Assembly (NCBI GenBank): GCA_025656675.1
Contig: JAHXHN010000004.1
Location: 62,001-126,000 of the forward strand
Source: Candidatus Thiodiazotropha sp. (ex Codakia rugifera)
Lineage (GTDB): Bacteria > Pseudomonadota > Gammaproteobacteria > Chromatiales > Chromatiaceae
Direction: 5' to 3'
DNA: 64,000 nucleotides
Shown: positions 56,944-64,000 of the stretch, in pieces
Layout: the number at the start of each line of letters is the position of its first letter
Position numbering within the stretch: the first letter of the stretch is position 1
Position numbers and translations under genes: made by a program
Notes under the pieces: model-generated
What the model saw: the letters and a program-made list of their open reading frames with translations, nothing else
Told to the model about the DNA's origin: nothing
The model's database searches: none

Positions 56944-58646
56944 GAGACATGCTTCCATTTAGAGGCCATACGGCGATGGCTGGCGATAGTCAGTGGGGTG
57001 CGCGACTTCGGCACCTTATGTACAAAATTATAACGAGCCACGTGATAACTGGGATCGAACCCATAAAAGTTACGTTTCATCTGCTCCAGTTCCTCCTCAC
57101 GATAGAGGGATATGGGTTTTGTCTGTTCATCCGCCTGTCGCCGTACATTCTTATAATGGAGACGCTCACTAAAAGCCGGGGTACGCACCACCGCTTCTGC
57201 CAACAAGCGAACCTGGGATATAAACGCATCCCCTCTTTGTTTGATCTCCCGATCCGCCAACTGCAACTCGACAGCTTGACGGGTACTCAATGGCAAACGA
57301 TTTTCGATGATGACTGCAGCATGCGCTTCACCGACATAACGGGCCAGTAGATAGGTCCAGTATTCAGAGCCATAGAGATTGCCCATATCCTTGTAGTGGG
57401 GATTCAGGATTATCCCCTGTCTCGCCCAGACCTCATCGGCTGCCCGGGCCAGGAAGACCCCACCTGCACCGGCATTACCTTGCAGTGCGGCTATGGTCAG
57501 GTGGCTGTCAGTGTTGATGATTTCCAATGCCAGATCATCGATAGCATTGATGTTACGCCATGATTCGTCGGCTGCACTCTCTGCAGCTTCGATCAGATTC
57601 AGATGCATCCCATTTGACCAGTAATCTGGTCCCCCAAGCAGCACGATTGCCTGGGTATCCTTTTGTGTCGCCTGTTTGTAGGCCTTTAGCAACGCCATGC
57701 ATTGGCGAGTACTCATTGCGCCGTTATAGAAAGGAAAGTGGAGGTATCCTATACCGTTTTGCTGCTCATACCAGATCTCCCTGTAACCGGACCGTTCATC
57801 AGCTTCGATTTCGGGCAATCCGGCAATTTCATCAGCCACCAGTTGTGTAGCCGGCAGCTTGAATGGGTGTTCTGTCGATTTGTCTTTCAGATGCCCTATC
57901 CATACAGCACCATCCTGGGTCGCCCGGCAGATGGCTGGACCACAACGGGCAATGACTTCACCTGGCTCTCCCTGCAGAGTAGGCTCGGGCCTGGCATCAT
58001 AGAGAAACAGTTCTCGGCCAAAGATCTTATCCTTAACACCGGGGAATCCGTCTGCACTACGAATTTTGCGCAGCACCTCGCCACTGTTATCCTGCTGCCA
58101 ATCGATAACACGGTCACATTGTCTCATCAACGGCTGCCATTCTCCCTTTATCGAAGGATCATCGGTATTCAATGGTTCAGGACGGAACACCTTGTCACTG
58201 AAACGATCAACCGCCTGCATGACAGCCATCACGGCAGCCTCTGTCACTTCATTCCGGTAGAGACTGCCTTTACTCGTTTCCCGCATTTTAAATTCAACAC
58301 TCGACCAGACCGCCCCGGCATCCATTTCGGCATTGGCCTGCAACACCGTCACACCCCATTTTTGCAGACCCTGCAGGATGGCCCAGTCGAGTGCCGATGG
58401 GCCTCGATCACCACGGATTCCCGGATGAAGCACAAAGCAGACGGTATTACGCCAGATCCCATCAGGAATCGCTCTTTTGAGAAAGGGTGCTATGATCAGT
58501 TCTGGTTGGTAAAGGGTGACCGCTTCCAATGCAACCGTATCATTGATATCGAATTCGACTGAGACCTCGTGACCCTGCTCCCGCAACTCTACGAAGAGAC
58601 GCTGAGTCAGGCTGTTGAAGGCATGTGTCAGGAAAAGGATTCGCAT
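56940..58646 (-). CDS. hoxX: HoxX, formyl-CoA/CO-producing hydrogenase maturation factor
   Basis: 568 residues from the ATG at 58646; the open frame reaches 58820 but that part overlaps hypE out of frame. N-terminal 10-formyl-THF transferase-like domain (MRILFLTHAFNSLTQRLF ... VLHPGIRGDRGPSALDWAI) and C-terminal crotonase-fold domain (IVLLGGPDYWSNGMHLN, LQGNAGAGGVFLARAADEVW). HoxX converts the formyl group of formyl-THF via formyl-CoA to the CO ligand of the NiFe site in aerobic bacteria. It lies 4 bp after hypE and is coupled to hoxA. Confidence 0.92.
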   Translation of the reverse strand: MRILFLTHAFNSLTQRLFVELREQGHEVSVEFDINDTVALEAVTLYQPELIIAPFLKRAIPDGIWRNTVCFVLHPGIRGDRGPSALDWAILQGLQKWGVTVLQANAEMDAGAVWSSVEFKMRETSKGSLYRNEVTEAAVMAVMQAVDRFSDKVFRPEPLNTDDPSIKGEWQPLMRQCDRVIDWQQDNSGEVLRKIRSADGFPGVKDKIFGRELFLYDARPEPTLQGEPGEVIARCGPAICRATQDGAVWIGHLKDKSTEHPFKLPATQLVADEIAGLPEIEADERSGYREIWYEQQNGIGYLHFPFYNGAMSTRQCMALLKAYKQATQKDTQAIVLLGGPDYWSNGMHLNLIEAAESAADESWRNINAIDDLALEIINTDSHLTIAALQGNAGAGGVFLARAADEVWARQGIILNPHYKDMGNLYGSEYWTYLLARYVGEAHAAVIIENRLPLSTRQAVELQLADREIKQRGDAFISQVRLLAEAVVRTPAFSERLHYKNVRRQADEQTKPISLYREEELEQMKRNFYGFDPSYHVARYNFVHKVPKSRTPLTIASHRRMASKWKHVS

Positions 58647-58650
58647 CGCA

Positions 58651-59700
58651 CTAACAAATCCTCGGCAACTGCTCACCAGACAGCCAATCGACCACACGAC
58701 TGCCACCGAACAGCGTCTCCATCTGCACAAAGTGATGCGGGTCCTCGACCACTTCACCGATAATCCGGCTTTCCAGACCCAGTGGATCTTCACGCATGAC
58801 CGACAGTAACGGTTCAGCATCCTGTTTTGAACAGATACAGATCAGTTTGCCCTCATTGGCCACATAGAGGGGATCGAGCCCCAACAGTTCACAGGCTGAT
58901 GCCACGGCAGGTTTAACCGGGATATCCGATTCGATCAACCGCATTCCCACCTGAGACTGCATCGCCAGTTCATTAAGTGTCGTCGCAACACCACCACGGG
59001 TCGGATCACGCAGGCAGTGAATAGACGGCGCACAGGCCACCATCCTTTCAACCAATCGATGCAGCGATGCAGCGTCTGATTCTATGCTTGTCTCAAACTC
59101 CAGATTCTCTCTGCTGGACATGATCGCCACGCCATGATCACCGATACTGCCACTGAGCAGAATCTGATCACCAGGGCGCGCCTGATCACCAGATATCCGA
59201 ACGCCTTCAGGTACCACACCGATACCTGTGGTGGTAATAAAGATACCGTCTCCCTTGCCCTTCTCCACCACTTTAGTATCACCGGTCACAACCGGTACTC
59301 CAGCCGCATTCGCAGCCTTTCCCATACTGGCAACGATACGATCCAGATCGGCCAGCGGGAAACCCTCCTCAAGGATGAAGCCTGCTGAGAGATAGCGTGG
59401 CACTGCACCTGACATAGCCACATCATTGATCGTGCCATGTACTGAGAGCGACCCGATATCGCCTCCGGGAAAGAACAGGGGAGAGATCACATGACCATCC
59501 ACACTCATCACCATACGACCGGCTGTTACATCAAAGGCAGCCTGATCATTGGCCTGGCGCAACAAGGCATTATCGAGGTGTTTGACAAACAGCTCATCGA
59601 TCAATTGGGCCATTGCCCTGCCGCCACTGCCATGGGTCATATCGACCCTGGCACTGCGCGTATCGAGGCGTAGCGGGAAACGTTTAACCACTGCACTCAT
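58651..59700 (-). CDS. hypE: hydrogenase maturation protein HypE (carbamoyl dehydratase)
   Basis: 349 residues, AIR-synthase/PurM fold. It begins THGSGGRAMAQLI and has GDTKVVEKGKGDGIFI. It ends in PRIC, whose terminal Cys349 receives the carbamoyl group from HypF and is dehydrated to the cyano ligand. A 297-bp gap separates it from hypD, which is unusual within this gene set. Confidence 0.96.
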   Translation of the reverse strand: MSAVVKRFPLRLDTRSARVDMTHGSGGRAMAQLIDELFVKHLDNALLRQANDQAAFDVTAGRMVMSVDGHVISPLFFPGGDIGSLSVHGTINDVAMSGAVPRYLSAGFILEEGFPLADLDRIVASMGKAANAAGVPVVTGDTKVVEKGKGDGIFITTTGIGVVPEGVRISGDQARPGDQILLSGSIGDHGVAIMSSRENLEFETSIESDAASLHRLVERMVACAPSIHCLRDPTRGGVATTLNELAMQSQVGMRLIESDIPVKPAVASACELLGLDPLYVANEGKLICICSKQDAEPLLSVMREDPLGLESRIIGEVVEDPHHFVQMETLFGGSRVVDWLSGEQLPRIC

Positions 59701-59901
59701 TTGTTAGCTCCATAGTTGATAGTGCATTGAATTGATCGATTGTTTTTCCGCAAATGAACGCCGACCACTGTAAATCCACACACAAATATTTTCACAATAA
59801 TTTACCTGTCTGATCACCCTGCTTGTATCCAACCTGGCTGCTTGAATCATTAAATCCCGATAGCGCTTCTATTTCAGGGCAAGATTCCAAACGAAGCGTT
59901 A

Positions 59902-59938
59902 TTTGCGAACCTTTGCGATGAATGACGTTCATTTGCGA
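59902..59938. repeat. three TTTGCGA repeats in 10-bp phase upstream of hypE
   Basis: TTTGCGA occurs at 59902, 59912 and 59932, offsets of 10 and 20 bp, so all fall on one DNA face. Between the second and third is the palindrome AATGA-CGT-TCATT (59921-59933). Located in the gap 59701-59997 between hypD and hypE. Possible regulator binding site. Confidence 0.35.
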
Positions 59939-59997
59939 CCTATACATGCTCATCTTCTAATACCCCGCCAAAATAAGTGTAAGAGGCCTACTTCATT

Positions 59998-61137
59998 TCA
60001 TGCACTCTGCTGCACTGGCTGACGGAAACGTCCATAACTCCAGTAAGCGGCGCAAGCGCCCTCTGATGAGACCATGCAGGAACCCATGGGGTTTTCAGGC
60101 GTACAGACTGTACCGAACAGTTTGCAGTCGGTAGGCCGCTTTGCGCCCCGTAGAATTGAAGGACATTCGCATCCCTTGACATCTTTGGCTTGGGAAACAG
60201 GTAGGGTGAAGCGCTTCTCTGCGTCAAATAGTTGATAGGTTTTTTTAATCTTCAAGGCACTGTAGGGAACCGTACCAAGACCTCGCCACTCAAAGCTGCG
60301 ACGTAACTCAAAAACATCCGCCACCCGCAGCTGCGCTTTTTGATTACCTTCACGACTCACTACTCGGGTATATTCGTTCTCCACTTCATATCGACCCTCA
60401 TTGAGCTGGCGGATCAGCATCAAAGCCGACTGCATCACATCCAGGGGTTCAAAGCCTGCAATCACCACCGGCCTCTGAAACTCCTCCGCAAAAAATTCAT
60501 AGGGACGACTGCCGATGATGGAGCTGACATGGGAGGGTCCGAAAAAACCATCGATAGAGACAGAGCCGATCTCTCTTACTTCAGGTGATTCAAGAATGTT
60601 CTGGATTGCCGCAGGAGTCAGTACATGATTACAGAACAGTGAAAAGTTTTTCAGCCCCTCTGTATCTGCCTGTTGGATGGCCACGGCACTGGGTGGCGTT
60701 GTGGTCTCAAAGCCGATAGCAAGGAACACAACCTCCCGATCAGGATTTTCTCGAGCGATACGCAGGGCATCCTGTGTGGAATAGACCATACGCACATCGC
60801 CACCGGCAGCTTTCACTTTTATCAGACTGTTGCGTCCACTGGCAGGTACTCTGAGTAGATCTCCATAGGTACAGAGAATAACATCCTCTGCTTCCACCAG
60901 ATGAATGGCCTCATCGATACGCCCGATTGGCAGCACACAGACGGGGCAGCCTGGACCATGTACAAACTTCACATTTTCCGGCATCAGATCCTGTACACCA
61001 TAGCGAAATATGGCATGGGTATGACCACCACAGAACTCCATCAAGTTATAATTCCTTGACGGATCTGACTCATCTTTAATCGCAGCAGCCAATTGTTTGG
61101 CCAGTTTGTGCTGGCGGAATTCATCAACGTATTTCAT
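59998..61137 (-). CDS. hypD: hydrogenase maturation protein HypD
   Basis: 379 residues. Conserved Cys36 in MEFCGGHTHAIFRYG, the GPGCPVC motif (Cys64, Cys67), and a C-terminal [4Fe-4S] region with CECPSILRG, CKLFGTVC and GSCMVSSEGACAAYW. HypD with HypC assembles Fe(CN)2CO. It overlaps hypC by 4 bp (ATGA), as expected for partners. Confidence 0.97.
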   Translation of the reverse strand: MKYVDEFRQHKLAKQLAAAIKDESDPSRNYNLMEFCGGHTHAIFRYGVQDLMPENVKFVHGPGCPVCVLPIGRIDEAIHLVEAEDVILCTYGDLLRVPASGRNSLIKVKAAGGDVRMVYSTQDALRIARENPDREVVFLAIGFETTTPPSAVAIQQADTEGLKNFSLFCNHVLTPAAIQNILESPEVREIGSVSIDGFFGPSHVSSIIGSRPYEFFAEEFQRPVVIAGFEPLDVMQSALMLIRQLNEGRYEVENEYTRVVSREGNQKAQLRVADVFELRRSFEWRGLGTVPYSALKIKKTYQLFDAEKRFTLPVSQAKDVKGCECPSILRGAKRPTDCKLFGTVCTPENPMGSCMVSSEGACAAYWSYGRFRQPVQQSA

Positions 61138-61358
61138 CGAATCACTCCCGCCTGGGCAAACAGTTGCAGGGTACGTTCCGCCTCCTCCTCACTGACTTTA
61201 TTCAAGGCATAGCCAACATGAATGAGTACAAAGTCATCCACCTGCACATCATCGACCAAGGCCAGTGAGATGCTCTTTTTGACTTCGCCCAACAGTACTG
61301 TGGCATTCTCGCCAAGATCGTCGATTGCGACTACTTTTGCTGGAACTGCCAAACACAT
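61134..61358 (-). CDS. hypC: hydrogenase maturation chaperone HypC
   Basis: 74 residues, family length. Essential Cys2 (MCLAVPAKVV) and His47 (FVLIHVGYAL). It carries the iron centre with HypD to the large-subunit precursor. Coupled to hypD by ATGA. Confidence 0.96.
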   Translation of the reverse strand: MCLAVPAKVVAIDDLGENATVLLGEVKKSISLALVDDVQVDDFVLIHVGYALNKVSEEEAERTLQLFAQAGVIR

Positions 61359-61394
61359 ATTTCATCACTCCAAAAATGGGTTCGTGCTCATCCT

Positions 61395-62252
61395 CTAAAC
61401 CACCAATGCGGGATGCCCGACCAATGCTATCTGACGTGTGGCCGTAATCCATTGATACCAGGTTTGCATCCCTTCGCCTGTGGTAGCTGAGAGCTGTATC
61501 ACCTTGATGCGTGGATTGACCTGCTGCGCATAGGCGATACAGCGCTCCACATCGAAACTAAGATAGGGCAATAAATCGATCTTGTTCAACAACATCAGAT
61601 CAGCAGCATGGAACATATCGGGATATTTAAGGGGTTTGTCCTCTCCTTCGGTGACAGAGAGGATGGCCACCTTGTGTGCCTCACCCAGATCGAATGCGGC
61701 TGGGCAGACCAGGTTGCCGACATTCTCGATAAACAGCAGACTCCCCTCCTCAGGCTTAAGTGTTTCAAGCGCATGCCCGACCATATGACCATCCAGATGA
61801 CACCCTTTCCCGGTATTGATCTGTAATGCCTTCACCCCCGTGGCACGAATCCGTTCGGCATCATGGGTGGTCTGCTGATCCCCTTCGATGACAGCCATGT
61901 CAAAGTCTGATTGTAGATCATCGATTGTCCGGGTCAGTAAAGTTGTTTTACCCGAGCCGGGACTGGAGACCAGATTAAGACCCAAAATGCCATGCTTCTG
62001 AAAGTAGCGTCGATTGGCTGCAGCATATTGATTATTCTTGCCAAGGATATCCTGTTCGATCTGCACCATACGGGATTGAGTCATTCCCGGCGCATGGGCA
62101 TGAGCCGGTCCATGGCCGTAATCATGTGTATGGCCATGGTGTTCACCATGATCATGTTGATGATCGTCATGGTGATGTTCTCCGTGATCATGTTGATGAT
62201 CATGACCTTCGATCTGTGACTCGCCTTCACCACATCCACAAACTGTACACAT
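61395..62252 (-). CDS. hypB: hydrogenase nickel-insertion GTPase HypB
   Basis: 285 residues. An N-terminal high-affinity metal motif CTVCGCG (Cys2, Cys5, Cys7) and a long His-rich stretch (residues about 17-53, more than 15 His) suited to nickel storage. The GTPase domain has P-loop [11 protein letters not shown] (about 96-106), the interfacial metal site GCHLDGH, and NKIDLLPY. It delivers nickel with HypA. A 138-bp gap with an inverted repeat separates it from hypA. Confidence 0.97.
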   Translation of the reverse strand: MCTVCGCGEGESQIEGHDHQHDHGEHHHDDHQHDHGEHHGHTHDYGHGPAHAHAPGMTQSRMVQIEQDILGKNNQYAAANRRYFQKHGILGLNLVSSPGSGKTTLLTRTIDDLQSDFDMAVIEGDQQTTHDAERIRATGVKALQINTGKGCHLDGHMVGHALETLKPEEGSLLFIENVGNLVCPAAFDLGEAHKVAILSVTEGEDKPLKYPDMFHAADLMLLNKIDLLPYLSFDVERCIAYAQQVNPRIKVIQLSATTGEGMQTWYQWITATRQIALVGHPALVV

Positions 62253-62280
62253 AACAACCTCGTAAATAATTCTGAATGTT

Positions 62281-62390
62281 GAATTATGAATTATGAATTT
62301 TGAATTAATGTGTGCGTGTAGTGGACTGCTTTAAAAATGATCGTGAGCAAAGCAAGCACCTTAATTCAAAATTCAAAACTCATAATTAAT
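62281..62390. repeat. long imperfect inverted repeat between hypA and hypB
   Basis: The 28-base arm 62281-62308 (GAATTATGAATTATGAATTT...) and 62363-62390 are inverted copies matching at 25 of 28 positions, with a loop of about 52 bases. The right arm reaches the hypA stop codon. A+T-rich and unlike the flanking genes. It looks like a small dispersed element or a stabilising hairpin within the operon. Confidence 0.6.
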
Positions 62391-62731
62391 CAATCAACTT
62401 CAAGTTCTTTAATCCGCATCTCCTCCCCCCCTGTCACATGCAGTTGATAACTGCCGCATTCAGGACACGCCTCATAACGGGCCGATACCTGAACAGACTG
62501 ACTGCACTGCATACACCAGGCCTTACCAGGCAGATGAATGATCTCCAACCTCGCACCATCCGCAAGGCTCTTATTCATCACCACATCAAAACCAAAATGC
62601 ATCGCCTCCGGTTCCACACCTGACAAAGCACCGATCTCCAGCCAGACGGTCTTGACTCTTTTATAGCCCTGACTGACGGCATTTTCCTCTAATGCGAGCA
62701 GCACACCCTCACAAAGCGACATCTCATGCAT
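62390..62731 (-). CDS. hypA: hydrogenase nickel-binding protein HypA
   Basis: 113 residues. Nickel site MHEMSLC (His2, Glu3) and the zinc site with two CxxC motifs (CMQC 73-76 and CPEC 89-92). It passes nickel with HypB. The ATG overlaps the hupK stop by one base (TGATG). Confidence 0.96.
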   Translation of the reverse strand: MHEMSLCEGVLLALEENAVSQGYKRVKTVWLEIGALSGVEPEAMHFGFDVVMNKSLADGARLEIIHLPGKAWCMQCSQSVQVSARYEACPECGSYQLHVTGGEEMRIKELEVD

Positions 62732-63912
62732 CAGATAATCTCGAGTTTATAACCGACGCAAGGATCGACTGCATTGATGAAGAGATCTGCCTGTTGTCTT
62801 AAAAACGATACATTTTCTGCAGGCAGTTTCTGTAATCCTCTGGCAACCACTCCACGCGGGTGAAAATTCCATTCGGTTGGCGCCAGAATTTGATAGCTTT
62901 TAATAATCCCGTCCTGTTGTACCGCACGGTGTATGAGACGCCCTCTTGCAGCCTCAACCTCACCCAGTCCTTGTTGCTCAACCAACGCTGGAGCTGTTTT
63001 TTCAATACGCCCTTGCAAACCGGCCAATACCTGCACTTGACGGTATAAAGTTCCAGGAATTGAAGCCAGCTCCAACAATCTGGCCATCATGCGTGTCATC
63101 AGACCGAAACCGTAGTGTTGTACAAGCTGTTGGAGTAGTGGGTGAGAAGCCATCCGTGTCAATGGCGTAGTCTCATAATTATCGCCCTGCCAATCCGGCG
63201 TCGAAATAAAATAGTCGGCATCCGCCTGCGCCATACGCTGACTCATTATTTGAGCATCGATAGTGGGTAATGCGTACATCCCACCATCACCCAAGTGACC
63301 TGTTTGCTGATCTCTTAAGTCTTGGAGTAGTATTGATGACGGTGTTTTCGACATATCGAGCCAATGATCGAAACCATCTATGTCGGAGATGGCATACAAG
63401 ACAGACGGCTGTTCTGCAAAAATCGCATTGGATGCTGTATTTGCAATCTGTTCAATGATCGAAACAAATTTTTTTTCATCAAACTGAAGTGCAGGTTTGA
63501 GTGTAAATAGATCACGCTTCGCGAAACAGGCACTTTTCGCTGTTGGCATGAGTGATGAAAGCGAAGCGACCAACGGACGATCAATGGGCTTATTAGCAAA
63601 GGCCGACCAATCCATAAGAATCCGCCAGAGGTGCTCACGGGCTATCTCCACAGTCACCAGCATCTCCTCGGCCAAAGCAACCTGAGACGCCACATCCTGG
63701 TTCATCGCCTGACGACAGGCTTGGACAGCAGCACAGGCCTGAGCCGTACCACAGACGCTGTAGAGCATCGGCACCATACCTAGCAGTTCCGCTACCGGTT
63801 TGCCTTCGAACAGACGTGGTAACTGCAGTGGGCGACTCGACAGAATACGAACCTGGCTGATACGCTGTTCCTGACGATGCAGCTCAATCCGAAGTTCACC
63901 TTCCACGTTCAC
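62731..63912 (-). CDS. hupK: HupK/HoxV-type hydrogenase assembly scaffold (large-subunit-like)
   Basis: 393 residues, GTG start at 63912 overlapping the upstream stop. It resembles a NiFe large subunit but the metal sites are degenerate: L1 is SVCGTAQAC (Cys54, Cys60; no CGxC) and L2 is VDPCVGYKLEII with one Cys. HupK/HoxV is thought to hold the Fe(CN)2CO unit during assembly of membrane uptake hydrogenases. It therefore implies a catalytic hydrogenase outside the window, on the right. Confidence 0.88.
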   Translation of the reverse strand: MNVEGELRIELHRQEQRISQVRILSSRPLQLPRLFEGKPVAELLGMVPMLYSVCGTAQACAAVQACRQAMNQDVASQVALAEEMLVTVEIAREHLWRILMDWSAFANKPIDRPLVASLSSLMPTAKSACFAKRDLFTLKPALQFDEKKFVSIIEQIANTASNAIFAEQPSVLYAISDIDGFDHWLDMSKTPSSILLQDLRDQQTGHLGDGGMYALPTIDAQIMSQRMAQADADYFISTPDWQGDNYETTPLTRMASHPLLQQLVQHYGFGLMTRMMARLLELASIPGTLYRQVQVLAGLQGRIEKTAPALVEQQGLGEVEAARGRLIHRAVQQDGIIKSYQILAPTEWNFHPRGVVARGLQKLPAENVSFLRQQADLFINAVDPCVGYKLEII

Positions 63913-64000
63913 TGTTCAGTATCCTGTTGGAATTGACCACGCAACAGATCACGACGACTCAGTGGTTGCTCCAGGCGCCGACTCAGACCGGGGGCCTGAT
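63909..64000 (-). CDS. C-terminal end of probable HupJ/HybE-type hydrogenase assembly protein (partial)
   Basis: Only 30 codons are in the window, ending LEQPLSRRDLLRGQFQQ and a TGA overlapping the hupK GTG. The basic SRRDLLRG tail and the order before hupK fit HupJ (HybE family), but with so little sequence the call rests mostly on position. Confidence 0.45.
   Translation of the reverse strand, partial: QAPGLSRRLEQPLSRRDLLRGQFQQDTEQ

Noticed and set aside
57702-58562. 286-codon plus-strand frame
   Set aside because: Antisense to the well-supported hoxX gene along its whole length; shadow frame.
59921-59933. AATGACGTTCATT as a third copy of the methanethiol-island operator
   Set aside because: Half-sites are 5 bp with a 3-bp spacer, so spacing differs from the 6-2-6 operator, and no matching promoter frame surrounds it.

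Overview
The window looks like a chromosomal segment of a free-living or symbiotic gammaproteobacterium, probably a sulfur-oxidising lineage. This is inferred from gene content: RoxA, HflD, RluE, ClpA/ClpS and MnmA of gammaproteobacterial type, a DUF2244/DUF2909-containing cytochrome oxidase operon, a PEP-CTERM protein, an H2-sensing and hydrogenase maturation locus, and a methanethiol oxidase locus. No rRNA, tRNA, CRISPR array or intact insertion sequence was seen. Housekeeping genes fill the centre (about 27.6-41.1 kb). Accessory modules lie on both sides.

Layout. 1-7.1 kb: a methanethiol-oxidation island on the minus strand. It holds mtoX (SBP56 type), a SCO-MauG fusion, a classical SCO protein and a cupin, followed by a second transcription unit of TlpA-like thioredoxin, a small membrane protein and the start of glutathione-dependent formaldehyde dehydrogenase. 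A divergent TetR gene sits beside mtoX. Both units start from nearly identical promoters (26 of 27 bp) whose -35/-10 spacer is a perfect inverted repeat, so one repressor probably controls both. 7.1-12.3 kb: a gene-poor stretch with a degenerate MITE, a histone-H1-like protein, a P2-type cation ATPase and an FmdE-like protein. 12.5-21.6 kb: an aa3/caa3 cytochrome c oxidase operon (DUF2244, coxB, coxA, small assembly protein, ctaG, coxC, DUF2909, SURF1, a reduced SCO-like protein, ctaB) with an FNR/ANR-like box upstream and no ctaA, then DUF2333. 21.7-27.3 kb: a membrane protein, a Tat-exported intradiol dioxygenase, an AEC transporter, a TetR/SDR divergent pair with two operators, and a homocysteine S-methyltransferase with a structured leader.

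27.6-41.1 kb: infA, clpA/clpS, cspD, rluE-mnmA-hflD, a LEA-like lipoprotein, acnA, purB, roxA and a GNAT-DUF7931 protein, followed by a better preserved MITE copy. 41.6-45.9 kb: an SGNH-like protein and an MBOAT acyltransferase (probable glycan O-acetylation) and a PEP-CTERM surface protein behind a sigma-54-type promoter. 46.0-50.5 kb: a CZB-domain chemoreceptor, a winged-helix SAM methyltransferase with a truncated paralogous tail nearby, and a divergent TetR.

50.5-64 kb: a minus-strand hydrogen locus reading [hupJ/hybE]-hupK-hypA-hypB-hypC-hypD-hypE-hoxX-hoxA/hupR-hupT-hupU-hupV-nudF. The NiFe protein encoded here is the H2 sensor type: the small subunit has no Tat signal and the large subunit ends at the last ligand-motif His. 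It probably signals through the HupT kinase and the NtrC-type HoxA/HupR regulator to a catalytic uptake hydrogenase whose structural genes are not in the window. HoxX points to aerobic synthesis of the active-site CO. Together the modules suggest an organism able to respire H2 and methylated sulfur compounds with O2.
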